A DNA stretch of 64,000 nt from Cordia subcordata (Eukaryota > Streptophyta > Magnoliopsida > Boraginales > Cordiaceae), in contig JAPTOF010000008.1 in assembly GCA_028554755.1 (NCBI GenBank), positions 15,667,001 to 15,731,000 of the forward strand, in the 5' to 3' direction. A program made the translations under genes and the position numbers. The notes below the pieces were generated by a model, which saw only the letters and a list, made by a program, of their open reading frames with translations, did no database searches and was not told the DNA's origin. Below are positions 45,025-56,574 of the stretch, in pieces (the first letter of the stretch is position 1; each line of letters begins with the position of its first letter).

Positions 45025-45069
45025 ATAGGTAAATGATGATGTAAACACACACAAAAACACAACACATCA
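45025..45069 (-). repeat. Start of the minus-strand solo LTR
   Basis: On the minus strand it reads TGATGTGTTGTGTTTTTG, aligning with 43221-43265. It is followed by ATTAC, the partner of ATTAT at 32309. Confidence 0.8.
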
Positions 45070-45493
45070 ATTACAATTTATTGTATCCTACGTACTCTTG
45101 AGCTTGGTTAGATTGTGACAATCATATTGTAGCAAGAGAGAGTGTGTTGAAATCCTTGGTGAAAGGTCACTAAAGTTCTTTGAAAAAGGCTTCAAAGAGG
45201 TGTATTGTTGGTTCTTGCTTCACTAACTCTTGAAGAAACAATTTGCACTAGTAAAGGTGTTTGAAGTCCTCAGGGAAGAATCCTTAGGAGATAGATGTAA
45301 GCAAGGTCGAACAGCCTACAAATTGGTTGTCTTCCTTCTCATTTTCTCTACGTTTAGCTTACTTGTCTCTATTGCTTGCTAAGTGTTTGTATAATTGCCA
45401 AAGTGACTACACTTTCTTTCAATTGGGAATTCTATTGTGAAAATTGGATATAATCTTAATTCACCTCCCTCTTAAGATTATTTGTGCCTTGCA
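45070..45493 (+). repeat. SIRE-1 3' LTR, part 3 of 3
   Basis: It matches 234-650 and ends GTGCCTTGCA, giving the right end of SIRE-1 at about 45493. Confidence 0.85.
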
Positions 45494-48400
45494 TATATAT
45501 ATGTAGTCAGTGCTGGGTACCTTAAGTTGCTCGTCCCATTGCCATACCTACCAAAATTCTCCAATTTTTTGTAGAAAATAACCCCAAAATAGTTTTTAAA
45601 AAAAAGCTAAAAAGAAAATAAAGAAAAAGAAAAAGAAAAGTGAAAGAGAAAACATTTTTTCTATTTTTTCTCTCTTGGCCAAACTGGAACTTAAAGTTCC
45701 CTTATTTGTTTTTTTTTCCCCCTTCGTTTTAGCCTTTTGCAACTTGTTACTACTTGCTGCTTTTTTTTTCTCTAGTCTTATGTGTGTATTGTTGATAAGA
45801 AAAATAGGGGCCTTAAGTTAAGGGGTCAATTTAGGTGTAAGTGTGTGCTTGTGTAAATGTGTATGTGATGTTGTGCAATTTAAAAATGTGCATGTGTGTG
45901 AATGTGTTCGTTATAGTTCTCACATGTGTATTATGTATATACACCAGTGCTGTGCAGTCCCCCTTCGTGCCCAATGTCTCATATTTTATACAACTTTGTA
46001 GTATTTATAACGATTAGCGAGATACATTTATCTGTAAGTTTCTAATATGAAATAAAAAAAATTACTATATGTATATAGTAATTAATTTTGCACGAGGTAT
46101 GTTTTCGTGTAAATTTTTAGATTTATAAAAAATGGAATTAGTCTTTTTTTAATAAAACAATCAAAAGGCCCCTCTATATGTTCTTATTCATATTTTCCTT
46201 CATTAATTGGTACAAGTTTTGATAATTTATATTAGTTGTGTTTTATAGATAATTGATTGACGAAAATGTTCCTAAAACTGATTTAGAAATAACTATGATA
46301 CGATGATATGAAAATTGCAATGCATATATATTAAATAAGAAAGAAAATTTAAGAACTTAATACATCAAGAAATCAAATTTGCATAAGAATCAAAAAACAA
46401 TGCATTAAATTCCTTTTTTATTTAAAAGGCTATGAGATTAAAAGAAAATAGGTATAACAATAGATTACAGTTGGTTAAATGAGATCAAAAGAAAATCTAT
46501 CTTCTAATGTTCGAATACAATGCATTAAATTCCTTGGCATCTTTTTGTTATGATGAAGCAAGACGGTCGACAAAGTTTTCGACTAAGTTAAGAATTTCAT
46601 CCCTTGCACATTTAATCAGGCCACTATCATTATCAACAAAGCTAATAGCTACAGCTCCATCATAAGGGTTGAAGCTAAACCTCTCTATAACTAAAAGGTT
46701 GTGGCTAAAAAGTGCTAGGTGGTGTAGTAGGTGAGAATGCATCAACCAGCATAGTAGTCTACTCCCAGTTCAACTCAAACCAGAATAGTCTATATTGGGA
46801 GGAATTTATTAACTATTGCTAATAATTAATTGGTACGTTGCTCCATATATGGACTGTTATGGTTTGAGCTAAATTGGAACCAAACTCCTATGCTTGATTG
46901 ATTCATTCTTGTCTTCTGCGCTGCCTAGCACTTTAGCCACAGCCTTTTGCTTGTTGTAAGGTCTAGTTTTGACCTTTATGATAGAACTGGTGCTATTGCT
47001 TTGTTGGTAATAGTAGTGCCCCGATAATATGTGCAAAACATGGTCTTTTTAGACTTATTCTTGCAATCGCTTGCTCTCAGTTATAAATCTATAGAAAACA
47101 AAGTTAGGTAATACAACTTATTTTATCAAATAGACTAGACAATTCTAGCAATGAAAACTATAAAAGATGGCTGAAGATGAATCTTAAAGTTTTGTTTATT
47201 TTTGTACGTCATAATTGAAGTAGACATATCAATAAAAGATAGGATACGTGATGAGTTTTTATGAAACCTATGTATGTCGAATGCTTAATAAAATTTTATT
47301 TTTTATTCATCATAAGATTTTTGAAGAAAGGACTTGAGATGGATATTTTACAATGGTGATAATTTACCTTCATTGTATTAGAGTTGGGATGCAACATTGT
47401 CAAGCATAGCATTATGAACAACTACAAGTACATAAGAAAAAAGCGTAAAAGCAAAGACCTAACTTGCTCTTTTTGTTGACGACTGACTCGAGGACAAGAA
47501 GAGTATGCAAAAATTCTTTGCCATTGAGAAAAATATGAAACAAAGTATTGATAAATTTAAACCTTCTGAGTAGAAACGGACCTTTTCTTTCTTTTATTTT
47601 TTTCTCTTTTTTTTGGTGGCTTCCTTTATTCCTATATTGGCTTCTTCTTCTTTAGTTTAGATATATACAAAGATTTAGATAGACACAGGTTACAAAAATA
47701 GCACCCTCCTATGGAAATCATGAAGTAGGAGAGGTTAAACCATGAGATGGCAAATATTAAAGGACACATGGCACTGGAAACATGCTATGTAGTGTATTGT
47801 ATGAAGCTAGAGAAGGCAAATGTTAAGGGAATGGCAAGAAAGCATGAAAAGGGTGAGAAAACGTGAAAAGTGGCTATGCATGCTAGTTCAAAAAAGACAA
47901 AAGACTATCTAAAAGTGCTACAACATTGTTTGCAATTGTTATTGTTAAGACCAAGATTGCTACATATCATTCTTTAAAAAATTTAAAAGCAAATCTAATA
48001 TGATGGTAGAAATTACAATGAAAACAAATTTGCACACATAGGCACAACATGATATAAACATAGCATCAAAAAGATGAGGTGATATACCTTCAAAAGCTAG
48101 TAGATGAAAGTAGTTGGTCTCTTTGCTTTGCAAAGGCTTCACCAAACAGCCTTCCAATTGATCTTCTTCACTATGATTACTTCCAATAGCTTGGACGTAT
48201 AATGCTATATATTGGGCAAGTACTTAGTAAAGCAAAGAATGAAGATCTATGGAGTAGTGTGTGTTCTAAGTATGCTATGTGAAAATTCTTGCACACTATT
48301 CTAAAATAGTAAAGAGACTCAATTGGGTCTTGCCATAATCTCACTATTTATAGAGTATGACAATCCTAATTGGTTAAGGTTCTAGGAATAAAGTTATTGA

Positions 48401-49812
48401 CAACTATACCCCTCCTTTACCCCCTCTAGAAATGGAATGAATAAGGTCATCCAAGATATTCCTTTCTCTCCCTTACTCTATTACAACTAATTCCATATGG
48501 GATCTACTTGTCCTATTGAGATGCCCATAAATTTAATAAAAAATATCTTGGATAAAATCTTTTTCCCTTTACATCAAATTTATATCTCAATAAAGCATTC
48601 ACATAATTAGATGATCTCATTTAATTACATCCAATTGGAGACATTATTAGTGAAGGGACCAAAAGACACAATTACCCTTGGCTCCCAAAATGCCTTAGCC
48701 ACCACTTTGGCGACATCAAAGTCATTTTGACCCCAGTCTATTTCTACCAATAGGCCAAAACTGTACTCCAAGGATAATTATTGGCTAAGTGGGAACATGT
48801 CACACCAAATAACTACTATCTTTGACCAATCAAGCGAAATGACTAAAATATCTCTCTATGTATACCTACAGTCAAGGCTGATCTTTTCAAGTACCATCAT
48901 CTCCAAGGCTATATCTGGAACCTTGAAATCTCTAGTCCAAAAAGTGATCACAAACTGGTTATAGATCTCTTGATTTAGGGAGAAACCACAAGCCAAATGG
49001 CCAATATACCCTTGAAGGGTAATATCACTTGATTTAGATTTATTATGACCAATGGGATAAATCCAAGGGGGCCTATAAACTCTACTATTACATATGTATG
49101 TCCAAATTGATTAGACTACAACACTTAATGTATGAGACAAAAAATCTTATCATACAAGGCCTCTCCATATGGTACATCAAAGTGCTATACCCCAACTTCG
49201 TCAGTTCATCCACATATGCTCAAGTTTAAGAGTATTGATCACACAGAAGCAATGAGTATCTTGTATTCTATATATAATGGCATGGTTCTAGAAGACATAC
49301 CCGCGGTGGTCTTATCCAATGCGTGACACACGCACTAGAAGCAAAGTCCAGAAAGACCCTCTAATGACTTAAGTAGATCACCCCTATTGGGAGATCCCCT
49401 ACTATAGCCTTATCCCGGTAGAGCGCCCAACACTACCATCGGGCCATGGACACCTTTTATGATATATCCAAAACTATACTTGGACTTACTGTGCATCCAG
49501 CCTCACTGTGCACCCAAGTCATTGGCTATATTATTAGACCTTTACACAATGTATCACATGTATACACCAGAGATAATATATGTAAAGATGATATTAAATA
49601 TAAATAATGATCAAATGTCTAGTTCGATATCCATGTACAAGTGGTCTTTACGGTACAATCCCAATAGATATCATTCTAAGACTTCTGTTTCACTACATTT
49701 TCTTTGTTAATGTAGAGCAAAAAGACGGTGCTTCCCTGCATTAATACGTATTATATTTCTTAGGACTATCACTCTCAATTTGAGAAGCAAATTATATTCT
49801 ATCTTTTATGGC
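45494..49812. other. AT-rich sequence without a supported gene
   Basis: I see no coding region longer than about 80 codons with recognisable similarity. An A/T homopolymer-rich stretch is at 45590-45780. A minus-strand frame of 65 codons at 46548-46745 (SFNPYDGAVAISFVDNDSG) is protein-like but unidentified. At 48110-48180 the minus strand has a short possible exon ending at a GTATATC donor-like site. The part 48650-49740 has LTR-like composition but no ends could be found. It may hold the promoter side of the pseudogene that follows. Confidence 0.4.
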
Positions 49813-50468
49813 TAGCCACCTCTTGTTTGCTATTTTGGTGCTATGCAACATGCATTTGTGCCCTCTGGTAGACAAGCAAGAAGACTTACGGCCTGCTTGG
49901 ATTGGCTTTCTTTAAGGAAAAAGCACTTAAAGTTACATTATTCATTATTTTCCATTAACTATTTGATTTGACTTCCAAAAGAGCTAAAACTCTGAAAAAA
50001 AGCTTAAATAGAGCTTTTTTTAAAAGCCAGAAATTTTAGCTTCTCAAAAAAAGTTATTTTTCAAAAGCTATTAAAAAAAGCATTTTAAAAGAAAAGCCAA
50101 TCCAAATAGGCCCTTATAGACACGAAAATGAATTGTGTGAGAAAAGAAAAGAGGTAATGTGGATGCCTAAGGAATTTGTTATGCCTCGTAGAGGATATGC
50201 GAGTAATGTTACAGTAGCTCTTGCAAATCTTGGTGGTAAGGTTGCCTTTATGGGAAAAATTGGGGATGATGATTTTGGTTAGTCCTTAATAAACTATTTA
50301 AATCTCAAGAAAGTTCAAAAGCAATCAGTTCATATAGATAATAAAAGAGTTATGTTTGTATCACAGATGAAATTAGGCAAAAGAGATGGCTCAAGGAGGA
50401 GTAATGTGAAGCCATGTGCAGAGGATTGTTTGTCAAAGTCTAAGATCAATATTGACATATTGAAAGAG
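49813..50468 (+). pseudogene. Fructokinase-like (FLN1/PAP6-like, pfkB family) exon, broken
   Basis: Before the MITE the frame reads PPLVCYFGAMQHAFVPSGRQ; after it, PKEFVMPRRGYASNVTVALA, GGKVAFMGKIGDDDFG, KKVQKQSVHIDNKRV and VKPCAEDCLSKSKINIDILK. This is the N-terminal half of a pfkB-family kinase and closest, by memory, to the plastid fructokinase-like protein FLN1, a subunit associated with the plastid-encoded RNA polymerase. Breaks: TAG before PPLV, the MITE (49889-50113), a one-base shift near 50150, TAG at 50277. A GT donor follows at 50469. The other exons are not found, so this is a gene fragment or dead copy. Confidence 0.72.
49889..50113. mobile_element. MITE-1, 225 bases, TTA target duplication
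   Basis: Terminal inverted repeats GGCCTGCTTGGATTGGCTTT and the reverse of AAAAGCCAATCCAAATAGGC, flanked by TTA (49886-49888 and 50114-50116). TTA/TAA duplication and GGC-type ends suit PIF/Harbinger (Tourist-like) MITEs. It interrupts the pseudogene exon. Confidence 0.82.
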
Positions 50469-50802
50469 GTAAAAGGGTTCTTGGACTATGTAAAACTCAA
50501 ACCTCAATTTTATCTAAAAGAAAAAAACTGACAAGTTAAAATTTGTTTTCTTACTTATGTGGATCTTTGCATTACCGGGTTACACTTCTATTTATAGTTT
50601 TTCTTTGTTTTCTTACGACCACATTGATTGAGATAAAAGATCTATTTTTACAGGGCAAGCATATTTATCCTATTATGTGGTACATAATAACTATTGGGTA
50701 GTTTCTATTGAAACTTAATGAGTATGGCATATCTACTGAGAAAGTTAATCTGTGAAGTCCCATATACAAACATATTTGTTGGGGTGCTTTCTCTGAAGCT
50801 TC
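50469..50802 (+). other. Possible intron of the FLN-like pseudogene
   Basis: T-rich sequence after the GT donor, up to the D element. I see no coding similarity in it. Confidence 0.35.
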
Positions 50803-51063
50803 TTATGGGTGTCATTTGTGCGTGTTTGCATGTAGTTTTTGCATGCACATTTAAGGGTGTCTAGAGTATAATTGAGTGCACTTAGTATAAAGTTTATGCA
50901 TATTTGTTAATATTTGTCCATAATGTATTTAGATGCATAAATACTACACTAAGTGCTATATTCCATGTTTTAGGAGTGTTTTAGAAGGGCTCAAGCTTGC
51001 ACAAGGAAGAAATGAGCTAACGGATAAAGACCGGAAGAAAAGGAATGAAGAAGGGAGCATTTT

Positions 51064-51212
51064 GACCGAGGCGGTCAACCCGGAACTGGCCGCCCCAGAG
51101 AACATAAAAATTAAGCCAGTCAAGTTGCCCTCCAGAGCGGTCGACCGGCCAAGTCAAAAAGCCCCCATTAGTAAGCCAGTCGACTTTATCAAGGAGCTAG
51201 GTCGACCGGCTG
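51064..51212 (+). promoter_or_regulatory. Palindrome cluster of the D 5' LTR
   Basis: GCGGTCAACCCGG, AAGCCAGTCAAGTT, GCGGTCGACCGGCC, AAGCCAGTCGACTT and TAGGTCGACCGGC, the last about 15 bases before the TATA box. Confidence 0.72.
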
Positions 51213-51734
51213 TGCGCTGAAGCTGTTTATAAATTGCTCGTTTTAGCTAATTTTTAGGGGAGGAACTTTTATTTCTTAAATCCTAATAAACCCTAACCCT
51301 TTACCCACTTCACCAAACACCCTAAACCACCATCTAAACCCCATGCCAAGCTAGGATTGAAGCATTAAACAAAGATTTGAAGGATTTGTACGGATTTGGA
51401 AGCAAGAATTTGGGGAAGTTCTTCTTGTTCTTTCTCTATTTCTTGTAAATATGTTGCTAGATTAGGCTAGATTGAGGGTTGATTGTTGTTGTATACTAGA
51501 TTAGGGCTTTGAATAATGGATTTGTGTAGATCTTTGGCTCTTAATACATGTTTGTTTACATAAATTTATGGCATAATTCAATATGTCTATGTAATGGAAA
51601 TCAAACATGTCTATGTGCTTGTTAAAATGCCTAAGTGAATATGCATGTGTTATTTGTGCTTCAAATGCTCTTATCTACTTATATGGGTGATGTGATTATG
51701 CTTAATATCATGGCTTTGCTTAGTAAAGTAGGCT

Positions 51735-51995
51735 TTAGCTTTAAATCCAGCTAATAGGTTACATGCTATGCTTAGTCGAGTTTAGGTGCTAGTCCTTAGC
51801 TTTAAATCCAGCCAAGCGGATAAGTTAACCTAGACTAGAGTATCCCTCACCCACGTTAGTGTTGGTTAATTGAGCCTTAATATCATGTAGTGTTTAGGTG
51901 CTAATCCTTGGCTTTAAATACAGCCAAGAGGATAAGTTCTAATCCCGGAATAGGTAGGCTAGGAAGGACTGGCCCTTAGCTTTAAATCCAGCTAA
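51735..51995 (+). other. Four-copy hairpin array in the transcribed LTR of D
   Basis: Copies at 51735-51754 (TTAGCT...AGCTAA), 51796-51815 (TTAGCT...AGCCAA), 51908-51927 (TTGGCT...AGCCAA) and 51976-51995 (TTAGCT...AGCTAA), all with loop TTAAATCC or TTAAATAC. Three have fully paired six-base stems; two stem sequences occur that differ by a compensatory pair. Confidence 0.85.
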
Positions 51996-52392
51996 CGGGT
52001 TAAACCACTATTATTGGTTAAGAAAGCCCCAATCAACTCAACGGCAATAGAAGTCTCGAGCCTTAGATAGACCTCATCTATTATCATAGCCCAAGTCTTG
52101 TTGCAATGCAATCACCCTAGATCCCCTTCTTCTTTGTTAGTTCTTCCTTCCTTAGTTTGGCTCCTTTAAGTTCCTCCATAGATTAGTTTTTATTTTCCCT
52201 TTTCCGAGCTCCCTTCCATCCTAAAGTAAGCACATACACGCACGTAGCTAGTTTGAGGCACTCGAGCACATAGAGACTAAACTAAGGTAGCCTCCTTGTG
52301 GAGACGATACCCACACTCGAATCCGCTATACCATGAACGATTCGTACGCTTGCGGGTGTAAAACTCAATACAAATAGCACACATCAAGTTTT

Positions 52393-52410
52393 TGGCGCCG
52401 TTGCCGAAGA
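52393..52410 (+). other. Primer-binding site of D (tRNA-Asp type)
   Basis: TGGCGCCGTTGCCGAAGA; the first 14 bases match the tRNA-Asp complement exactly, two of the last four differ. Confidence 0.85.
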
Positions 52411-52576
52411 GGCACGGTATTGGTTCTTTGTGTGCTTTTGTGTTTGCGATTGGTTGCTTGCGTGTACCCTATCTTTACTTACTTGCCATTATTTCGAAAA
52501 TTAAAAAAATCTCGAAAAAAAATCCAAAAAAAAATTTTATTGATTGTGAAGAGGTTTTACTTGTGATTCATTGAAT

Positions 52577-53470
52577 ATGACTGATCCTAATGCTTCTTGG
52601 TGGTCACTTGTATCCTCTTCCCCACCACCCAAACGTGTCCTTTATGCATGTCGCTTGTGTGGAAGTTTCATGCATCCTACCATTTTCTGTCCCCACGAGA
52701 ATTCCCCATCTAGGGCTAGTGCTACCAATGACCCCTATAGTCATGCAACATCTCATGCATCTTCATTTAGTAATCATGACTATAGGGATGCATATTCTTG
52801 TTATTGCAATCATTGTGGAAGCCGTGGTCATTTTTCTAGTGCTTATCCCACCTTCACCCTCAATCCCGATTGCATGGAATGCCCTATGCCCCTAGCAATC
52901 ATACGCCCATGCATGCATCTACATCTAGTTATCATGATTCTAGGGAGTAACATTATGCATTTTCACAATGGGGTCAAGATGACTCTTTATTCCATTCACC
53001 TTCTAGTTTCGATTGTCCATCTCCAACACCTTCTTTTTCTACCCATTCCTCTCCCGAGTTTTTTTATGGTTATGTGCAAAATGATTTTCAACATGACTAC
53101 CCTTTTCACTCGGTTGAGCCTCTTCTTTTAGGTTTTCTTCTCAAGAGGAAACACTTGACTATCTCTTATCCCTCATCCAATCTAACCAAGAACAACTTGA
53201 GAGTTTGAAGCGAGACACCAAATCTTTTGGTGTGTCCTTGGAGAGAGTGGTTGAGAGTGTGCAACTCATAAGTGAGAATGTTAAGATAGCTTTAGAACGA
53301 GTTGAATAGATAGGAGAAAGACCTAGAGATGAGAGAAATGGTGGTGAAAAAGATGATGTTTTGGAGAGAAGATTAGAAAAAAAGGTTGATGGAGAGATCA
53401 CATCTTGTAGTGAGGATGAGGATAAGCTTAATGATAATTTGGTTCTTATGACTCGTATGAATATGTTTTA
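52577..53470 (+). pseudogene. D ORF1: two zinc knuckles and a coiled coil
   Basis: ATG at 52577 (MTDPNASWWSLVSSSPPPK) follows the primer site by 166 bases. The first knuckle CRLCGSFMHPTIFC (about 52646-52690) has C, C, H, C in CCHC spacing. The second, CNHCGSRGHFSSAY (about 52805-52846), has Tyr for the last Cys. The frame shifts at about 52885, continues as a Ser/Phe-rich stretch (SFDCPSPTPSFSTHSSPEF), and then forms a coiled coil (53135-53300: LLSLIQSNQEQLESLKRD, LERVVESVQLISENV). TAG at 53307. There is no capsid domain, so this is an RNA-binding Gag remnant at most; function unknown. Confidence 0.65.
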
Positions 53471-53503
53471 GAGGAAATAATACCCTATTCTCTTGCACTT
53501 TCG

Positions 53504-54397
53504 TTGCCACCCAATGAGTCATGTGAACCTAACCTTCCCTCTCTTCCTACATTACCCACACACATGGAGGCTGAGTCTTATGTCGATAGTACTCAATTGC
53601 ATTCCGAGTCAGCATTTTGGGAGTTTAGCGCGTATTCTCCCCTTGAGCATTCATGCATACATGATGAGGAATCCGTTGAGTCCCCTTTGTCCCCTTCATT
53701 TGTGCCTACCCCTGGTGAAGAGCATGATGGTGAGATGACACCCACTAGTGATGAATGTATTGTTGAATTTAAAGAGACTTTAGGTAGTGAAGGTTTAAAG
53801 TCATCCATTGGGGAAAACAAGACATCAATTTCAGAGGTTTTAGATGATAAGTCTCTTGAAGTTAAGAATCACGATGTTAAAGAGAATAACAACTCTAAGA
53901 AGACACATAAAAAAGAAATTGGTGTGCTTAGAAGAATGATCTATGGGTCTTTTTGGATGTTTAATGAATCATTGATGGAAATAGAACCCATTAAGATCAA
54001 ATCCACCCCTAGTGAGGAGTTAGAATGTCCTAGGCTTGAAAATTCTATATTTTGTGGAGAAGAAGAGTGTAGTACGTCCAATTCCCCTATCCTTGCTCCT
54101 CCTTCTCCCAATGTCATTCTTACTCCCCTTGCCCATTCCATTGAGCCTCCTTCTTTGGAGTTCATGTTTGTGCCTTCTTGCATAGAACACTTTAATCTAG
54201 GGTTAGAAAGCACATTTCTTATGTTGCACGCATTTGACTTATCTTTAACCCATGAGGATGGTGTATTTTTAGCCCTTGATTTTGAGAAGAAGGCCATGGG
54301 GTGGCTAATTAAAGAGCAACCGGGACATGATTTTTCACGTTTGAGCATGCTTCATTCCACACTTGCACCTACATGCTCATTTGATAATTTGGGGTGA
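53504..54397 (+). CDS. D ORF2: 297-residue acidic protein ending in the Athila pre-RT block
   Basis: An open frame of 297 codons, acidic and Ser/Glu/Pro-rich. The last 80 residues (LEFMFVPSCIEHFNL, FDLSLTHEDGVFLALDFEKKAMGWLIKEQPGHDFS) align with the linker before RT in B and C (LELKPFPEHLKYAF, SDLSSENEERLLGVLRSHKAAIGW). The ORF stops where RT would start. The true start may lie upstream, in frame with ORF1. It is one of the longest intact frames in the window. It could be a leftover or a protein in its own right; the sequence alone does not decide. Confidence 0.6.
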   Translation: MPPNESCEPNLPSLPTLPTHMEAESYVDSTQLHSESAFWEFSAYSPLEHSCIHDEESVESPLSPSFVPTPGEEHDGEMTPTSDECIVEFKETLGSEGLKSSIGENKTSISEVLDDKSLEVKNHDVKENNNSKKTHKKEIGVLRRMIYGSFWMFNESLMEIEPIKIKSTPSEELECPRLENSIFCGEEECSTSNSPILAPPSPNVILTPLAHSIEPPSLEFMFVPSCIEHFNLGLESTFLMLHAFDLSLTHEDGVFLALDFEKKAMGWLIKEQPGHDFSRLSMLHSTLAPTCSFDNLG

Positions 54398-56574
54398 GAT
54401 CTTGAAAAGGGGTGCACCTTGCATTCATTGCCCCAACCTTTAGTGCATGACCCTTTTCCTTTCTTTGTTTTGATGATTATCCGGCAATTTGTGCCACGCA
54501 ACTTTAAACATGTTTTACTCTAACATTGGCGCCCGGTTGGAGGCGTTAAATCCAGCGCTACTAGGAGGCGCCCTAGGCTTGTTCATTTTTTTCTTGTTTT
54601 TCTTGTATTTATTTGCCTTTGCCTTTGTATGTAGTAGATTAGTTTTATTTATACTTATTCTTGCTTTGTACATAATAGATTAGATTGCTATTGTTTATCT
54701 TACGTTTTGATAGTTTAGGCTTTCTTTTGTTTGTTTTCATACTTAGTAGGTTAGATTTTTACTCCCGTACTTGTTCTTGCTCCTTTCCTTTATTTGTGAA
54801 TCAATCCTTTACCCCTTGTTTACATCCTTGTTTATCATTTCAAATGTCAATGTGAGATTGCATAGCATATCTTTTAATCTCTTCTTTGTTTTTTTTTTAG
54901 CATTAGTGCTTTCTACAAAAGATAGAGGCTAGTAGATCATTGGATTGTCTTTGGCGTTTGTGGACAACATGGAAACAAGGTTGTATCTATCCATCTTTTA
55001 CTTGTCCTCATCTATCCCTCTCCGTATTCCCCATATGTGTTTCATGTTGATTGCTTGTCGTGTGGCTTTGTGATTTTTGCTTGAGGACAAGCAAAGTTTA
55101 GGTTTGGGGGTGTGGTTGTTCATTTATTGTTTATATCATATTTGGGATAGATTTGCTTGCCATATCTTATTTTTGCTTAAAATGTGTTCAAATTTTTCAT
55201 TTTTTTTGCATATTTTGAGTTGGTTTATCTCCACGTTGGTTGGAGAGTTGGCTTTTGTTATTGACTTAATTGATTGGAGAAGATGAGGGTGTATTGTGGG
55301 GACTAAATGGAGTGTGGGGTATGACCTAGACTTCGAAGAGAATCCTTTTAAAAACTGTAGGGAGTGAGTATTTCTAAGAATGCACCTGGTAGTTTCCCCA
55401 CAACTTGGTTGGAAAAAGTGTTTTTAAAGGGTTGTTGATATAAGTGCTCATTCCTTGATTGGTTCTTTTAGTTTGCCTTAGAGGGTGTTTGGTTTGGCTT
55501 TTTTTTTTTTTGTCAAACCTGCTTCAAGCCTAATTTAAGTTAATGGAAGTGTTTGTTTTAATTAAAAATGTACTTTTTTTAAGTGGCTTTAAGTAAAAAA
55601 TAAAAAGCTCCCTAACCCCAGCTTTTGCTTTTTATGGCTTAAAGCATGTTGAAAAAAAGCAAGTTTGACCAAATCATTTACTTTCTTATCCTTACCTTTT
55701 TATTTTTATTACTAAAATATCTTTACTCTTTTATCTTATACCTACCTTTTTAAATTCTATTTTAATGTCCTTAATAGTTATTTTAACTATATAACTTACT
55801 TTTCAACCCCCTTTAATCAAATATGTAAATACTTATTTTTATAACTACAACTTTTATTCAAACACGTAACTACTTAAAGTTGACAATAAAAAAAAGTCAC
55901 TTAAAGCCAGAAGTGCTTTAAGTAACTTTTTTATAAGCCAATCCAAACACCCTCTTAGCCTCTTCTTTTTGCTTTCTTTTTGTTCTATTTATGTATTGAA
56001 AAAACAAAGCAAAAAAGGAAAAAATAAATAAATAAATAAAAGAAAAAAAAGCCAAAAAGAAAAAAATAAATAAATAAATAAAAGAAAAAAAAAAGCCAAA
56101 AGGCAACAAAAAGATTGAAAAGTGAAGTATGTTGAACAAGTGTCAAGTGACATAATGTCAATTTGACACAAGTATCTCTTTTGTTTATTTTTATGTATTG
56201 TGGATAAGGCTCTTACGTCAATGTGAGCCATTGTGATATATCTTCTCTTCCTTGTATCTTTGGGACTAAATGCATATTGGGAGGCCATGTTAGTTGATAG
56301 GGCACGAAGTACCAACATCCTGAGTACGTGAGTTGGAATCCTAAGTTTGTGGTTCTAGCGACTTGGTGACATTCCCAAGAGGTGTGAGACCCCGTGTGAT
56401 TGAAGGGAGGATCCAAAAAAGACTAGGGAACCCTTACATGAAAGGAATGACCCCTTGTAACCCTTGGATGCAAAAAGATAGCAAGTCAATGCAATTGGCA
56501 ACTCTTTGAAAAGCATGAGGATAAACTTCATTTAGGCTTGCTTGAGGACAAGCAAAGGGAAGGTTTGGGGATGT
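54398..56574 (+). other. 3' untranslated region of D
   Basis: Box hairpin CTAGGAGGCGCCCTAG (54561-54576), first module GCTTGAGGACAAGCAAAG...GGTTTGGGGGTG (55079-55114), MITE-2 (55481-55954), A-rich tract with ATAA repeats (55997-56100), second module GCTTGAGGACAAGCAAAGGG...GGTTTGGGG (56538-56571). Same order as B and C. Confidence 0.72.
55481..55954. mobile_element. MITE-2, 474 bases, TTA target duplication
   Basis: Ends GAGGGTGTTTGGTTTGGCTT and the reverse of AAGCCAATCCAAACACCCTC, flanked by TTA (55478-55480 and 55955-55957). The matching place in B (GTGCCTTAGCCC near 22543) is an empty site with one TTA, which proves insertion. AT-rich inside, no ORF. Ends resemble those of MITE-1. Confidence 0.9.

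Larger units (their letters stand above)
50803..52386 (+). repeat. 5' LTR of D
   Basis: 1584 bases. U3 palindrome cluster 51064-51212; TTTATAAATTGC at 51226; C-rich leader with AACCCTAACCC; CATGTCTATGTGCTTG at 51608; four hairpins between 51735 and 51995; ends CACACATCA. Confidence 0.9.

Noticed and set aside
51735..51995. CRISPR-like array of short repeats
   Set aside because: The repeats are hairpins in plant LTRs with irregular spacing and recur at homologous places in several elements; no cas genes and no plant context for CRISPR.
53159..53401. Minus-strand 80-codon frame
   Set aside because: Antisense of the D ORF1 coiled coil; Ser-rich shadow only.
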